A stretch of 64,000 nucleotides of DNA from Leptospira jelokensis (lineage in GTDB: Bacteria > Spirochaetota > Leptospiria > Leptospirales > Leptospiraceae): positions 310,001 to 374,000 of the forward strand of contig NZ_RQGH01000026.1 in NCBI RefSeq assembly GCF_004769635.1, read 5' to 3'. This document shows, in pieces, positions 48,801 to 55,504 of this stretch. Made by a program: the position numbers and the translations under genes. The notes beneath the pieces were generated by a model. That model did not search any database. It worked only from the letters and a program-made list of their open reading frames with translations, and was not told the origin of the DNA. The stretch's first letter is position 1. Each line of letters starts with the position of its first letter.

Positions 48801-48931
48801 CGGAAATTCACACGAGGGAAAGCTTCTCGTTTCATGGAAAGTACGGAGATGATCCCTGCTAGGAATAAAAAGATAAACACTAGGTTGGCAACCAGTGGTT
48901 TATAAACAAAAAAATGGATGACTTTTCTCAT
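45845..48931 (-). CDS. RND superfamily efflux transporter (AcrB/MdtB-like)
   Basis: The 1028-residue protein has the twelve-segment RND pattern with two large periplasmic loops (about 35-330 and 565-880). Motifs include the N-terminal EAFPRVNFRQVRVLTVYPGASP and segment 4 GMLVDNSIIISENIYKY, where AcrB has two Asp; one is Asn here, a change also common in other members. Segment 10 ends with a conserved GLAGVIVNASIVLVD. It probably exports drugs, lipids or metals by proton exchange. No membrane fusion protein or TolC-like gene is adjacent. The DsbA-like gene lies 62 bases upstream, and two back-to-back hairpins fill the gap. Confidence 0.93.
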   Translation of the reverse strand: MRKVIHFFVYKPLVANLVFIFLFLAGIISVLSMKREAFPRVNFRQVRVLTVYPGASPVDVEKKVTIPIEEKLREVEGLDSVRSISRNSESDIIIKIDLEHSNPDGVVNDIRRAVDRVTNLPSQVKDRPIVTEQKSSNFPVLEIAIHGAMDEMELQEMGRFIEDEMRKVSGVSRVDAFGKRKEEWRIRVDPDLKKRYTIGFADIINAISKRNISVPAGSFLRPITQDIRVTGEINEINDIKNIPIRSNETGNTILLSQVANVKDTYERPRVLAVVNGEPAYVLQIIKKDSADIIRTVEAVQGRIAELKKQIPANIQFTELNNEGARALKRLDVVITNSLQGLFLVVVVLILFFSFKDSLLTSISLPLTLFAATIAFPIFDVSFNLVSMLGIIISLGMLVDNSIIISENIYKYRSKNYDPKEAAVLGASELFVPIIGSYLTTVAAFLPMAFMTGIMGKFIWQIPFMVIVALTLSLFESFLLLPVRYAQFTSNETKKRSKHRERLRSALENGFESLKTKFTNFITKVVGRPFLALGCILIVFLSSCGLVGLMNFNLFPKEGIDYVLVRAEFPPDFSAQETAKQLQYFQPILDKIPKSEVQSVILKIGIQQTDPTDPLTRIGEQLGMAQIILIPETERNRTAQEIFGELEPELKKLPNAISVMVDLVVNGPPIGAAVTVAIEGRDYKTLKLISNEMQDFLRKQEGVININDDYKPGREEIQIRVKDTASAITGIDTEITAYYVRTAMEGLEASNLRKGKDEVRIIIQNDDRFRDGIEDLDSIRISNKFGLLTPITAVTTKTTVQGIEALYHNDYEKAITVLADVNEATTSSSIVNGKIEDEFGSIGKKYPGYKIKFRGEQEETAKSMISLLVAGVLAFFGIFAILAIIFNSIKKPVLIILSIPLGFVGVVFGFLISGKALSFLAMIGIIGLAGVIVNASIVLVDTIEEFQARGEGLLESLITASSERFRPILVTTMTTMAGMIPTAYAIGGSDPLLIPMTLSLAWGLGFGTFGSLIFIPASFSAYYKLRKRV

Positions 48932-48943
48932 AAGATGACTTCG

Positions 48944-48981
48944 GATTCTAAGAATTTAGAATCTTGACTGGTGAGTCAAGA
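48944..48981. promoter_or_regulatory. Two back-to-back perfect inverted repeats before the RND gene
   Basis: GATTCTAA/TTAGAATC with a GAAT centre (48944-48963) is followed directly, with two bases shared, by TCTTGACT/AGTCAAGA with a GGTG centre (48962-48981). Both arms are perfect eight-base repeats. They lie 13-50 bases upstream of the RND start. The second resembles a TetR/MarR-type operator. They may be operators or leader stems. Confidence 0.5.
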
Positions 48982-48993
48982 TGTTTCGAAAAT

Positions 48994-49668
48994 TTATTGA
49001 CTCTTATTTTCGGATTCTCGTTCTTTTATGACAGTCTCAATGACTTCAACAAAAACAGATGTGTCCTGCGCACCACTCACAGCATATTTGCCACCAATGA
49101 TAAAATAAGGAACCCCACTAATTCCATTTTGATGGTAATATTGGATCTCTTGTTGGATTTCCCGTTTTAAATTGCCATCATTGTAAATGGTTTCAAACCT
49201 AACTCTGTCTTTATAAACCGGTTCTGTCACATTCCAAACCACTTCTTTGTCTGTTAGGTCCAAACCGTTTTCGAAGTTGGCTGCAAAAAATCGTTCCACC
49301 AAATTTTGTTGTTCTTCCAATGTGGGAAGGGCCGCTACAAGTGCATGTAATACCAATGTATTTGTGGCTTTCGGTATGTTTTGGAATTGGAAGTTGATCC
49401 CAATCTCTTTTCCGATTTCCGTCAGTCGTTTCCAAGCCCCATCCAAGCGATCCAAACTTCCAAATTTTTGTGTTAGGTGCAATTTGTAATCGATCCCTTC
49501 CTCTGGAATCTCTGGAGAAAGTTGGAAGGGTCGCCATCGGACCTCAGGTGTGATGGAATTGCCAACCTGTGACAAAGCTTTTTCTAGTTTCTTTTTTCCA
49601 ACATAACACCAGGGACAGGCTACATCGGAAACGATATCGATGGGAAATACTTCAGAGTTGGTTGACAT
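48994..49668 (-). CDS. DsbA family oxidoreductase (FrnE-like)
   Basis: The 224-residue protein has the thioredoxin active site SDVACPWCYVGKKKLEKA (CPWC at about residues 19-22) and the FrnE layout: helical insert, then GISGVPYFIIGGKYAVSGAQ with the cis-Pro. It has no signal peptide, so it should act in the cytosol on thiols. It ends 62 bases before the RND gene; whether they share a transcript is unclear because of the intervening palindromes. Confidence 0.92.
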   Translation of the reverse strand: MSTNSEVFPIDIVSDVACPWCYVGKKKLEKALSQVGNSITPEVRWRPFQLSPEIPEEGIDYKLHLTQKFGSLDRLDGAWKRLTEIGKEIGINFQFQNIPKATNTLVLHALVAALPTLEEQQNLVERFFAANFENGLDLTDKEVVWNVTEPVYKDRVRFETIYNDGNLKREIQQEIQYYHQNGISGVPYFIIGGKYAVSGAQDTSVFVEVIETVIKERESENKSQ

Positions 49669-49720
49669 TTGAAATTAGACTCCGATTCATTAAGAGATTG
49701 TTTGAATTACCAGGAAAAAG

Positions 49721-50905
49721 ATGAAATATAGTAGAGAAAGTTTTTTAAAAAAAAGTTTGGCGTTTGGTAGCCTCATTTCATTCACCTCGTTGCAACAAAA
49801 TCTCTATGCTTTTGGTAGTGAAGAGAACAAAAAGCACAGGGAAAACCCAATCGCTTATGCAGAATCACTTGGTTACACAAACCCAATCGACCAAATTTTG
49901 CTTACTGGCATCCTTGCTCCGAACTCTCATAATAGCCAACCATGGAAATTCAAAAAAATATCTGATTCTGAGTTTTATCTTTTTGGTGATGGCGAGAAAC
50001 AACTTCCAGAAATTGATCCGATCAATCGCCAATTTTACCATACCCAAGGTTGTTTTTTAGAATTATGCCACCTAACTGCAGATTCACTGATGTTTGATAC
50101 AACAATCAAACTTTTCCCCAATGGAAAACCATCCTCAAAAACATTTTCAAAATTTCCTATTGCAAAAGTTTATCTAACACCCAAAACAAAATGTGTTCAT
50201 GATTTTTTATTTTCAGGTGTGAGCCAAAGAAGGATGAATCGCTCTGTGTATTCCAGTGAGCCAGTCACGAACGAAGAACTTGAAGCGATACATTCTTTGG
50301 CACGTCCCTTTCGAAACCAAATCCATTGGACAAATGATCCAAACGAACTTGGTTCCATCTTACCAGTGTTAGAATCTGCATTTGCCATGGAAACCAATCG
50401 ATTTGTTTCCAACGAGCTCAATCGGAAATGGTTTCGTTTGACTGAAACATCAATGTTAGAACACCGAGATGGTTTGACCTTAGAAGCCAATGGATTGTCT
50501 GGAATTAAACTATGGTTTGCCAAAAAGTTTTTTGTGGATCTATCAAAAGAGGTTTGGCATTCAGAAGATTCTAAACAGGCGGCGATTGGTATGTTTTCAT
50601 CGCAAGTGCATTCATCCAAAGCCTTGGTCTTTTTTCTCTCTGAAGGTAAGGATGAGGAAACCACTTGGATCGAGACAGGTCGAGACTTTATGAGGTACAC
50701 TCTTTCTTGTGCAGTGAAACAGGTTGCCTTCCATACCATGAACCAAGCAGTGGAAGATTATCCAGAAAGTCGTGTGTTTACCAAAGAATTAAAAAAAATC
50801 CTAAAACTAAAACCCAACCAAGAAATCCAACTGATCGCAAGGCTTGGTCAAAGTTCTTACCAATTTGATTCGTATCGAAGGGATCTCAAAAGTTTTTTTG
50901 TTTAA
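49721..50905 (+). CDS. Nitroreductase-like (Acg-type) exported flavoprotein
   Basis: The 394-residue protein starts with SRESFLKKSLAFGSLIS, a signal close to the twin-arginine pattern but with Arg-Glu instead of Arg-Arg. ILAPNSHNSQPWKF (about 65-78) is the typical nitroreductase FMN-binding start, and RRMNRSVYSSEPV follows. The two half-domains are like those of the Acg family. The activity is unproven. If exported with FMN bound, the Tat route would fit, but the missing second Arg makes that doubtful. Confidence 0.75.
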   Translation: MKYSRESFLKKSLAFGSLISFTSLQQNLYAFGSEENKKHRENPIAYAESLGYTNPIDQILLTGILAPNSHNSQPWKFKKISDSEFYLFGDGEKQLPEIDPINRQFYHTQGCFLELCHLTADSLMFDTTIKLFPNGKPSSKTFSKFPIAKVYLTPKTKCVHDFLFSGVSQRRMNRSVYSSEPVTNEELEAIHSLARPFRNQIHWTNDPNELGSILPVLESAFAMETNRFVSNELNRKWFRLTETSMLEHRDGLTLEANGLSGIKLWFAKKFFVDLSKEVWHSEDSKQAAIGMFSSQVHSSKALVFFLSEGKDEETTWIETGRDFMRYTLSCAVKQVAFHTMNQAVEDYPESRVFTKELKKILKLKPNQEIQLIARLGQSSYQFDSYRRDLKSFFV

Positions 50906-50937
50906 ATCCTCTGGTTTGGATTAAGTAAAATTTCGTA

Positions 50938-51744
50938 TTAAGGACTCAGAACTGGGAAATGGAGTTCCCCTGCAGACTCAAACGCAGGTTTGGAAAACAA
51001 ATAACCTTGGTACAAATTGATACCCATGTCCACAAGGACTTTCAGTTCTTCCACTGTTTCTACACCTTCCGCAATCACGGCAATGCCAATCTCTCGGCAA
51101 ACACCTGCTATCGCATTGGTTAATTTTTGTGCTACAGAATTGGTATGGATATTTCGAATGAGTTCCATATCCAACTTGATGATGTCAGGTTGGAATTTTG
51201 CAAGTAAGTTGAGACCTGAGTAACCAGAACCAAAATCATCAATGGCAGTCAAAAACCCATACTTTTGGTAAGCTTTAAAAATATTGATGATGTGATTGTG
51301 GTCTTGGACTTCTTCCCCTTCGGTAAGCTCGAAGACCAAGCGGTTCAAAGGAAAATTGTATTCCCTACTTGCCTCTAAAGTCGTGCGGATGCATGTTTCA
51401 GGTTGGTAAACTGCATTTGGTAAAAAATTAATATTGAGTAAAGAGGGAATTTGGATTTGGCTTGCGAGTTGGATGGCTTTGATCCGACAAGACTGGTCAA
51501 ATTGGTAACGATTGTTTTGGTTTACCTTGGAAAGAATGGAATATGCTGATTCCCCTTGGGTTCCTCTTACCAATGCTTCATGAGAGTAAATTGTCTTTTG
51601 GTTCCAATCGACAATGGGTTGGAAAGCCATGGAAAAAGAAAAATCCAAACCAGCACCACTACGACATTCGGCACAACTATACAACTTTGGCACTTTTCCA
51701 TTGGGTGTATCTACTAACTGTGCATCAGGAAAACTTGGCTTCAT
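50938..51744 (-). CDS. EAL domain cyclic-di-GMP phosphodiesterase
   Basis: The 268-residue protein is one EAL domain with a short leader containing CAEC. Catalytic parts are intact: HEALVRG (EAL), INFLPNAVY, ELTEGE, AIDDFGSGYSG, IIKLDMELI and VIAEGVET. It has no sensor domain, so activity may be set by expression or a partner. The tail reads SKPAFESAGELHFP. It lies 57 bases downstream of the TauE-type gene on the same strand. Confidence 0.9.
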   Translation of the reverse strand: MKPSFPDAQLVDTPNGKVPKLYSCAECRSGAGLDFSFSMAFQPIVDWNQKTIYSHEALVRGTQGESAYSILSKVNQNNRYQFDQSCRIKAIQLASQIQIPSLLNINFLPNAVYQPETCIRTTLEASREYNFPLNRLVFELTEGEEVQDHNHIINIFKAYQKYGFLTAIDDFGSGYSGLNLLAKFQPDIIKLDMELIRNIHTNSVAQKLTNAIAGVCREIGIAVIAEGVETVEELKVLVDMGINLYQGYLFSKPAFESAGELHFPVLSP

Positions 51745-51801
51745 GTTTTTCGGTTACCCAGTTTAGACGATCGGTCAAAGATTGCAACTTTGTTTTCAAA
51801 A

Positions 51802-52779
51802 TTAAAATTTTGGTAGTTTAGCGACTAAATACCAAACCACAACTAAGAATTGGAAAAAGGAGGTAACAAGTAAAATGGTATAAGGTTTTGCATTCACTGC
51901 CTTGAGGGAACCAATCCTCGCACCAAAAATTCCTCCAAAACTTCCAACAAGAGCAAGTTCCCAATGTAATTTTCCTAACAATAGAAACTGTACTGTTGTT
52001 CCAAACGAAGTTAAGAAGATACCTAAAAACGATGTAGCAACTGCCTCTACAGGACTCATGCGAAAATAATAAACAAATAATGGAACTGCTAAAAAACCAC
52101 CACCGATTCCAAATAGAGAGGAGAACGTCCCAAAAAAAACTCCTACAAGTAAAACGATGGAAATCGATTTTTTAGAAAAACGAAACAGTGCTCCATCGTT
52201 TTCGCCCTTTGTGCTGATTCCCTCAGGATTAGGACCAACCCAATTCGTTGTTTTTTCAGAGTCCTGTTGTTTTCTGTTTTGTTCAGAATGGGGGATAGGC
52301 AATGATTCATAGTAACGTTTGCGTTTTTTGAGTGATGTGATCAAATTATAAACTGCTAAAATTCCCAAAAAAATCGTAAACACAAACAAATATACAAATT
52401 CTGAAAGTGGAATTCCGTAGTACAATTGTTTGCCGAAAGTGGTATCTTCAAACCTTCCAAAAGCAAAGGCCGTATACTGTGCTGCTGGAATGGATGTGAC
52501 AAGTAACAAAAACCCTTGTTTCCAACGGATTTTGTTATTTTGATAATACACATAGAGTCCTGACAGAGCAGACACAGGCATTTGAGCGAGGGAGACAGCA
52601 ACAGCTTGAACAGCGGTTAAATGAAAAAAACTATGAAAAAAGGGAGTATATATAAATCCTCCCCCGAGCCCGAGGAAGGAAGCTAAGTAACCAACAAAAA
52701 AACCCACTCCAAATACAATGAATACACCGGGCCAAAAACCCCAAACAAATTCATGGAAGATTTGAAATGAGTGTTCCAA
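51802..52779 (-). CDS. TauE/SafE-type sulfite exporter family permease
   Basis: The 325-residue membrane protein has eight hydrophobic segments and the two family repeats: VGYLASFLGLGGGFIYTPFF near the start and FSSLFGIGGGFLAVPLFVYYF after a charged cytosolic loop (about 150-200). The loop between halves is long and basic. These permeases move sulfonates, sulfite or related anions; the substrate is unknown here. The upstream lipoprotein gene is five bases away. Confidence 0.87.
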   Translation of the reverse strand: MEHSFQIFHEFVWGFWPGVFIVFGVGFFVGYLASFLGLGGGFIYTPFFHSFFHLTAVQAVAVSLAQMPVSALSGLYVYYQNNKIRWKQGFLLLVTSIPAAQYTAFAFGRFEDTTFGKQLYYGIPLSEFVYLFVFTIFLGILAVYNLITSLKKRKRYYESLPIPHSEQNRKQQDSEKTTNWVGPNPEGISTKGENDGALFRFSKKSISIVLLVGVFFGTFSSLFGIGGGFLAVPLFVYYFRMSPVEAVATSFLGIFLTSFGTTVQFLLLGKLHWELALVGSFGGIFGARIGSLKAVNAKPYTILLVTSFFQFLVVVWYLVAKLPKF

Positions 52780-52784
52780 ATGAT

Positions 52785-53363
52785 TTAAAAATGTTCTTTT
52801 GCATCCTCAAAGAATTTTAAGGTCATACGCTCAAATACTTCTTTTTCAGTCGCAGTTTCAAAATTGTACCAAGAGATAGGGATGAAGAATATCCATTGGG
52901 CATAGTTACGAAAGATATGGTAATCATACGTTCCTACTTTTTTGCCATCCTTGTAGAGAATGTATTGAACATCATATCCATCTTGTGTCGACCAAGCAGG
53001 TAAAAATGTTGCTGTGAGAGTAGAAACTCCTAAAAATGCTGTGGCAATGGGAGTAGGAGAACGATAGTTCACCTTCACGTTCACCAAATAACCAGTCTTA
53101 GGAACATCAACCCCTTCCGTTGTTTTTTTGAATCTAGTTTTGTTTTCAAAGTAATTTTTAAGAGCTTCTCTTCCACCCAAATTCAACTGAGGGAACGTAG
53201 GAAGTACATACACAAAATTTGTGTCTAAAGTTTTTTCTTCGGAAGGAAGTGGTAAAATTTTTGGATAGTCTTTGTAACCAATGAGACAATTGGTCAAAAA
53301 CAAAAATGCCAAAAGCACTCCCGTGAATAAAGATTTCTTTTGTTTAATTTTGGCTATGGTCAT
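52785..53363 (-). CDS. Putative lipoprotein, unknown function
   Basis: The 192-residue protein starts with TIAKIKQKKS, then a hydrophobic stretch ending in FLTNC, so it is a lipoprotein (Cys about 24). The mature part has beta-type segments (YDVQYILYKDGKKVGTYDYHIF) and a membrane-like segment in WIFFIPISWYNF. I recognise no family. The start at 53363 is chosen for GGAGGG just upstream and an immediate signal peptide; an earlier frame opening lies inside the upstream gene, which it overlaps by 20 bases. Confidence 0.65.
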   Translation of the reverse strand: MTIAKIKQKKSLFTGVLLAFLFLTNCLIGYKDYPKILPLPSEEKTLDTNFVYVLPTFPQLNLGGREALKNYFENKTRFKKTTEGVDVPKTGYLVNVKVNYRSPTPIATAFLGVSTLTATFLPAWSTQDGYDVQYILYKDGKKVGTYDYHIFRNYAQWIFFIPISWYNFETATEKEVFERMTLKFFEDAKEHF

Positions 53364-53784
53364 GCAAACCCTCCTCGTCATGTCTTCTTTCCAATTCCTC
53401 ATATAATTCTTCTTGGTCTTCCGTAAAAAATAATTCATATCCGATCCGTAAACAAACGGGATCATCTTCCATAGAAACATTACTTGGTAAAATGAGATTC
53501 ATCACATAGAATGTATTGGATTCGGCTTCTTCTAAAAAACTTTCTGTAGCATCCCATTCATCAAATTCTTCCACATCTGGTTTTCGAAATTCCTTTAGGA
53601 TTTCATCAAATGATTCAGTGATGTAGTTAAATTCACCTGATTCGCTATCAATGATGAATTGAATGTGATGGCAACCAGGCCCCTCTTCTTCCAAAGGACT
53701 GAGCACCATACTCCCGCAGGCGGGGCAATGGATGGTTGGGTCGATGGCACCACTTGGCCAATTGATGTTGATGGTTTCGATCAT
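53344..53784 (-). CDS. Small acidic protein with CPxCG zinc-like motif
   Basis: The 146-residue protein has HCPACGSM near residue 18 and GCHH near residue 36, a possible zinc-binding knuckle. The rest is very acidic (EEFDEWDATESFLEEAE). It has no signal peptide and no family I recognise. Its 3' end overlaps the start of the lipoprotein gene by 20 bases, so the two are coupled. Confidence 0.65.
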   Translation of the reverse strand: MIETININWPSGAIDPTIHCPACGSMVLSPLEEEGPGCHHIQFIIDSESGEFNYITESFDEILKEFRKPDVEEFDEWDATESFLEEAESNTFYVMNLILPSNVSMEDDPVCLRIGYELFFTEDQEELYEELERRHDEEGLHDHSQN

Positions 53785-53946
53785 GGCGGCGAACCTCGAG
53801 TTCCCATCATAAGGACTTCCCTTGTTTAGGAAACCTGAATTTGTTTTGAATTGAGTAAAAATGATTCTTAGGAATCCGATCCCAAAGCAAAAAAAAGAGA
53901 TAGGGTTTGCCTAAAAAATGGGATTGTAAAATGAATTCATTTAGGC

Positions 53947-54360
53947 ATGGGAATTACCGCTGAATACCAATCTGCCTTCACTTCCAGTTTCCAAGAATTT
54001 TTTGGAAATGCGAAAGACATTGGTTGGGAATTATACCATTTAAGTTCTGAACCAGACAATGATTTTCCATCTTGGTTGACATTCACCATCAGAAATCCGT
54101 TAGGTGGTAGAGCCATTGTCTTTCGTTACCACCACCTAGAAAATAAATTTTATGCACACCTAAAAGTCCAAGTGATCCCCGGGGAAGAAAATTGGAGCCT
54201 TGACCAATTGTTCCATAAAAGAGGATACACAGACTTAGATGCCGATGATATTTTATCCTCCGGTGGTGAATGGTTATTCCACTCACTTGCCAGACATTAC
54301 TTTGGCATCATCATCTCATTTTGCCCAAGGATTTTAGAACCTGATTATTTTTTGGATTGA
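53947..54360 (+). CDS. Hypothetical protein, unknown function
   Basis: The 137-residue protein is soluble, with no signal peptide or cysteine pair, and aromatic-rich (FYAHLKVQVIPGEENWSLDQLF). I do not recognise it. It overlaps the tail of the converging YihY gene by 16 bases. The ribosome-binding site is weak, and coding evidence is only the clean open frame and normal residue use. Confidence 0.5.
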   Translation: MGITAEYQSAFTSSFQEFFGNAKDIGWELYHLSSEPDNDFPSWLTFTIRNPLGGRAIVFRYHHLENKFYAHLKVQVIPGEENWSLDQLFHKRGYTDLDADDILSSGGEWLFHSLARHYFGIIISFCPRILEPDYFLD

Positions 54361-55181
54361 GATTTTTTACCACGGTCATCCGCAAGCACTTGGTTCCACA
54401 AAAATCCCCAGATAAAAAACGTGGAGTTGATGTAAGTATACAACATCAACACCACCATCTTCGAAATTAAATCATATGCTAACGAATAGTTCACACCTAC
54501 GTTTTTCATTTTTAGATAAAACTGAAACCCAAAACTCATCGCAAGAACAAGTAATGATGCAAAGATCGCACCTGGTAAATTTTCTTTTAAAGTGGTTTTT
54601 GCTTTTGTGATATAAGCATAATAAAAAGTAAATAAACCTATGCTATAGGGTAGAATGATAAGTGAGACAGAGAGGTAAGGGTTGTTTCGAAAAAACGAAA
54701 ATCGAAACGATTTAAATAACATTCTTTCAAGAGAAACAATACCATAGGTTAAATAAAAATACAAAACAAGCAACACAAGGGATATGACTAACAAACGAAA
54801 GTTGATCCACTGTGATGCGATAAAACCAACTTTTGTTTCGTCCCTTGAAATGAATCGAAGGGCTTTGGAAATGGTTCCAAAAATGGTAAGACTCGAAACA
54901 AAAGAAATGGCAATGCTTATGGCGATCACATTGTAACTTTTAACTTTGGTTAGATTTTCTACACTTTTGTCGATGGGTTGGAAAATCGGTGCTGGTAAAA
55001 ATTTCCCAATTTGGTCCGTCATCAAATTGATGGTTTTTGGATCTTGCAAAAGCCCAAGTAGGGTCACAAACACAACAAGGAGTGGGAATAGGGTCAAAAG
55101 GAAGGTAAACGAAAGTTCTGAGGCAAGGCCATGGACATCGTACAAATACACTTCGCTGAAAAATCGACGGATCCGTTTCAT
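54345..55181 (-). CDS. YihY/BrkB family inner-membrane protein
   Basis: The 278-residue protein has six hydrophobic segments and the family's ELSFTFLLTLFPLLVVFVTL beginning and GAIFASLLVLAMSFGFQFY region. The C-terminal end reads YINSTFFIWGFLWNQVLA. It was once called RNase BN, but is an integral membrane protein of unknown function in most bacteria. It converges with the gene at 53947. Confidence 0.88.
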   Translation of the reverse strand: MKRIRRFFSEVYLYDVHGLASELSFTFLLTLFPLLVVFVTLLGLLQDPKTINLMTDQIGKFLPAPIFQPIDKSVENLTKVKSYNVIAISIAISFVSSLTIFGTISKALRFISRDETKVGFIASQWINFRLLVISLVLLVLYFYLTYGIVSLERMLFKSFRFSFFRNNPYLSVSLIILPYSIGLFTFYYAYITKAKTTLKENLPGAIFASLLVLAMSFGFQFYLKMKNVGVNYSLAYDLISKMVVLMLYTYINSTFFIWGFLWNQVLADDRGKKSQSKK

Positions 55182-55291
55182 GCGGTCAGTTTGCCACTTG
55201 TCCGTATTTTTGTCTTATTTTTCTTGCCGTCTCGATCCGAGAGGAAACCCTGGAAGAATCTCAGTGACGTACCTAAAAGGGGAAAACTTCC

Positions 55292-55453
55292 ATGTCAGAA
55301 GAAAAAGAAAAGAAGAACAAAAAAATCGCGAAAATGACGGTCGAGGAAATTGACTCAGCCATTAAAAAGTCGGTTGAAACCATGAACGGCGAATCAAGCC
55401 TTTATGTGAAACACCTTCGCGAAAGAAAGGCGGAACTCCTAGCCAAGAAATAA
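55292..55453 (+). CDS. Small 53-residue Lys/Glu-rich protein
   Basis: This small gene has a good AAGGGG ribosome-binding site and reads MSEEKEKKNKKIAKMTVEEI, then SAIKKSVETM and LYVKHLRERKAELLAKK. It is a short charged helical protein, which I cannot assign. A hairpin terminator follows its stop by 20 bases and precedes the ABC-F start. It is divergent from the YihY gene. Confidence 0.65.
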   Translation: MSEEKEKKNKKIAKMTVEEIDSAIKKSVETMNGESSLYVKHLRERKAELLAKK

Positions 55454-55473
55454 GGTTAGTCCCTCCTAAATTC

Positions 55474-55494
55474 CCCGCCGAAACGGCGGGTTTT
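55474..55494 (+). terminator. Rho-independent terminator or attenuator stem
   Basis: CCCGCCG (55474-55480) and CGGCGGG (55484-55490) with an AAA loop make a seven-base GC stem followed by TTTT. It ends only 11 bases before the TTG of the ABC-F gene, so it may terminate the small gene or act as an attenuator in the ABC-F leader. Confidence 0.65.
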
Positions 55495-55504
55495 CGCAAA
55501 CGCC

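Noticed and set aside
46008..48905. Long open frames antisense to the RND gene
   Set aside because: They are mirror frames of a strongly coding gene and lack start signals.
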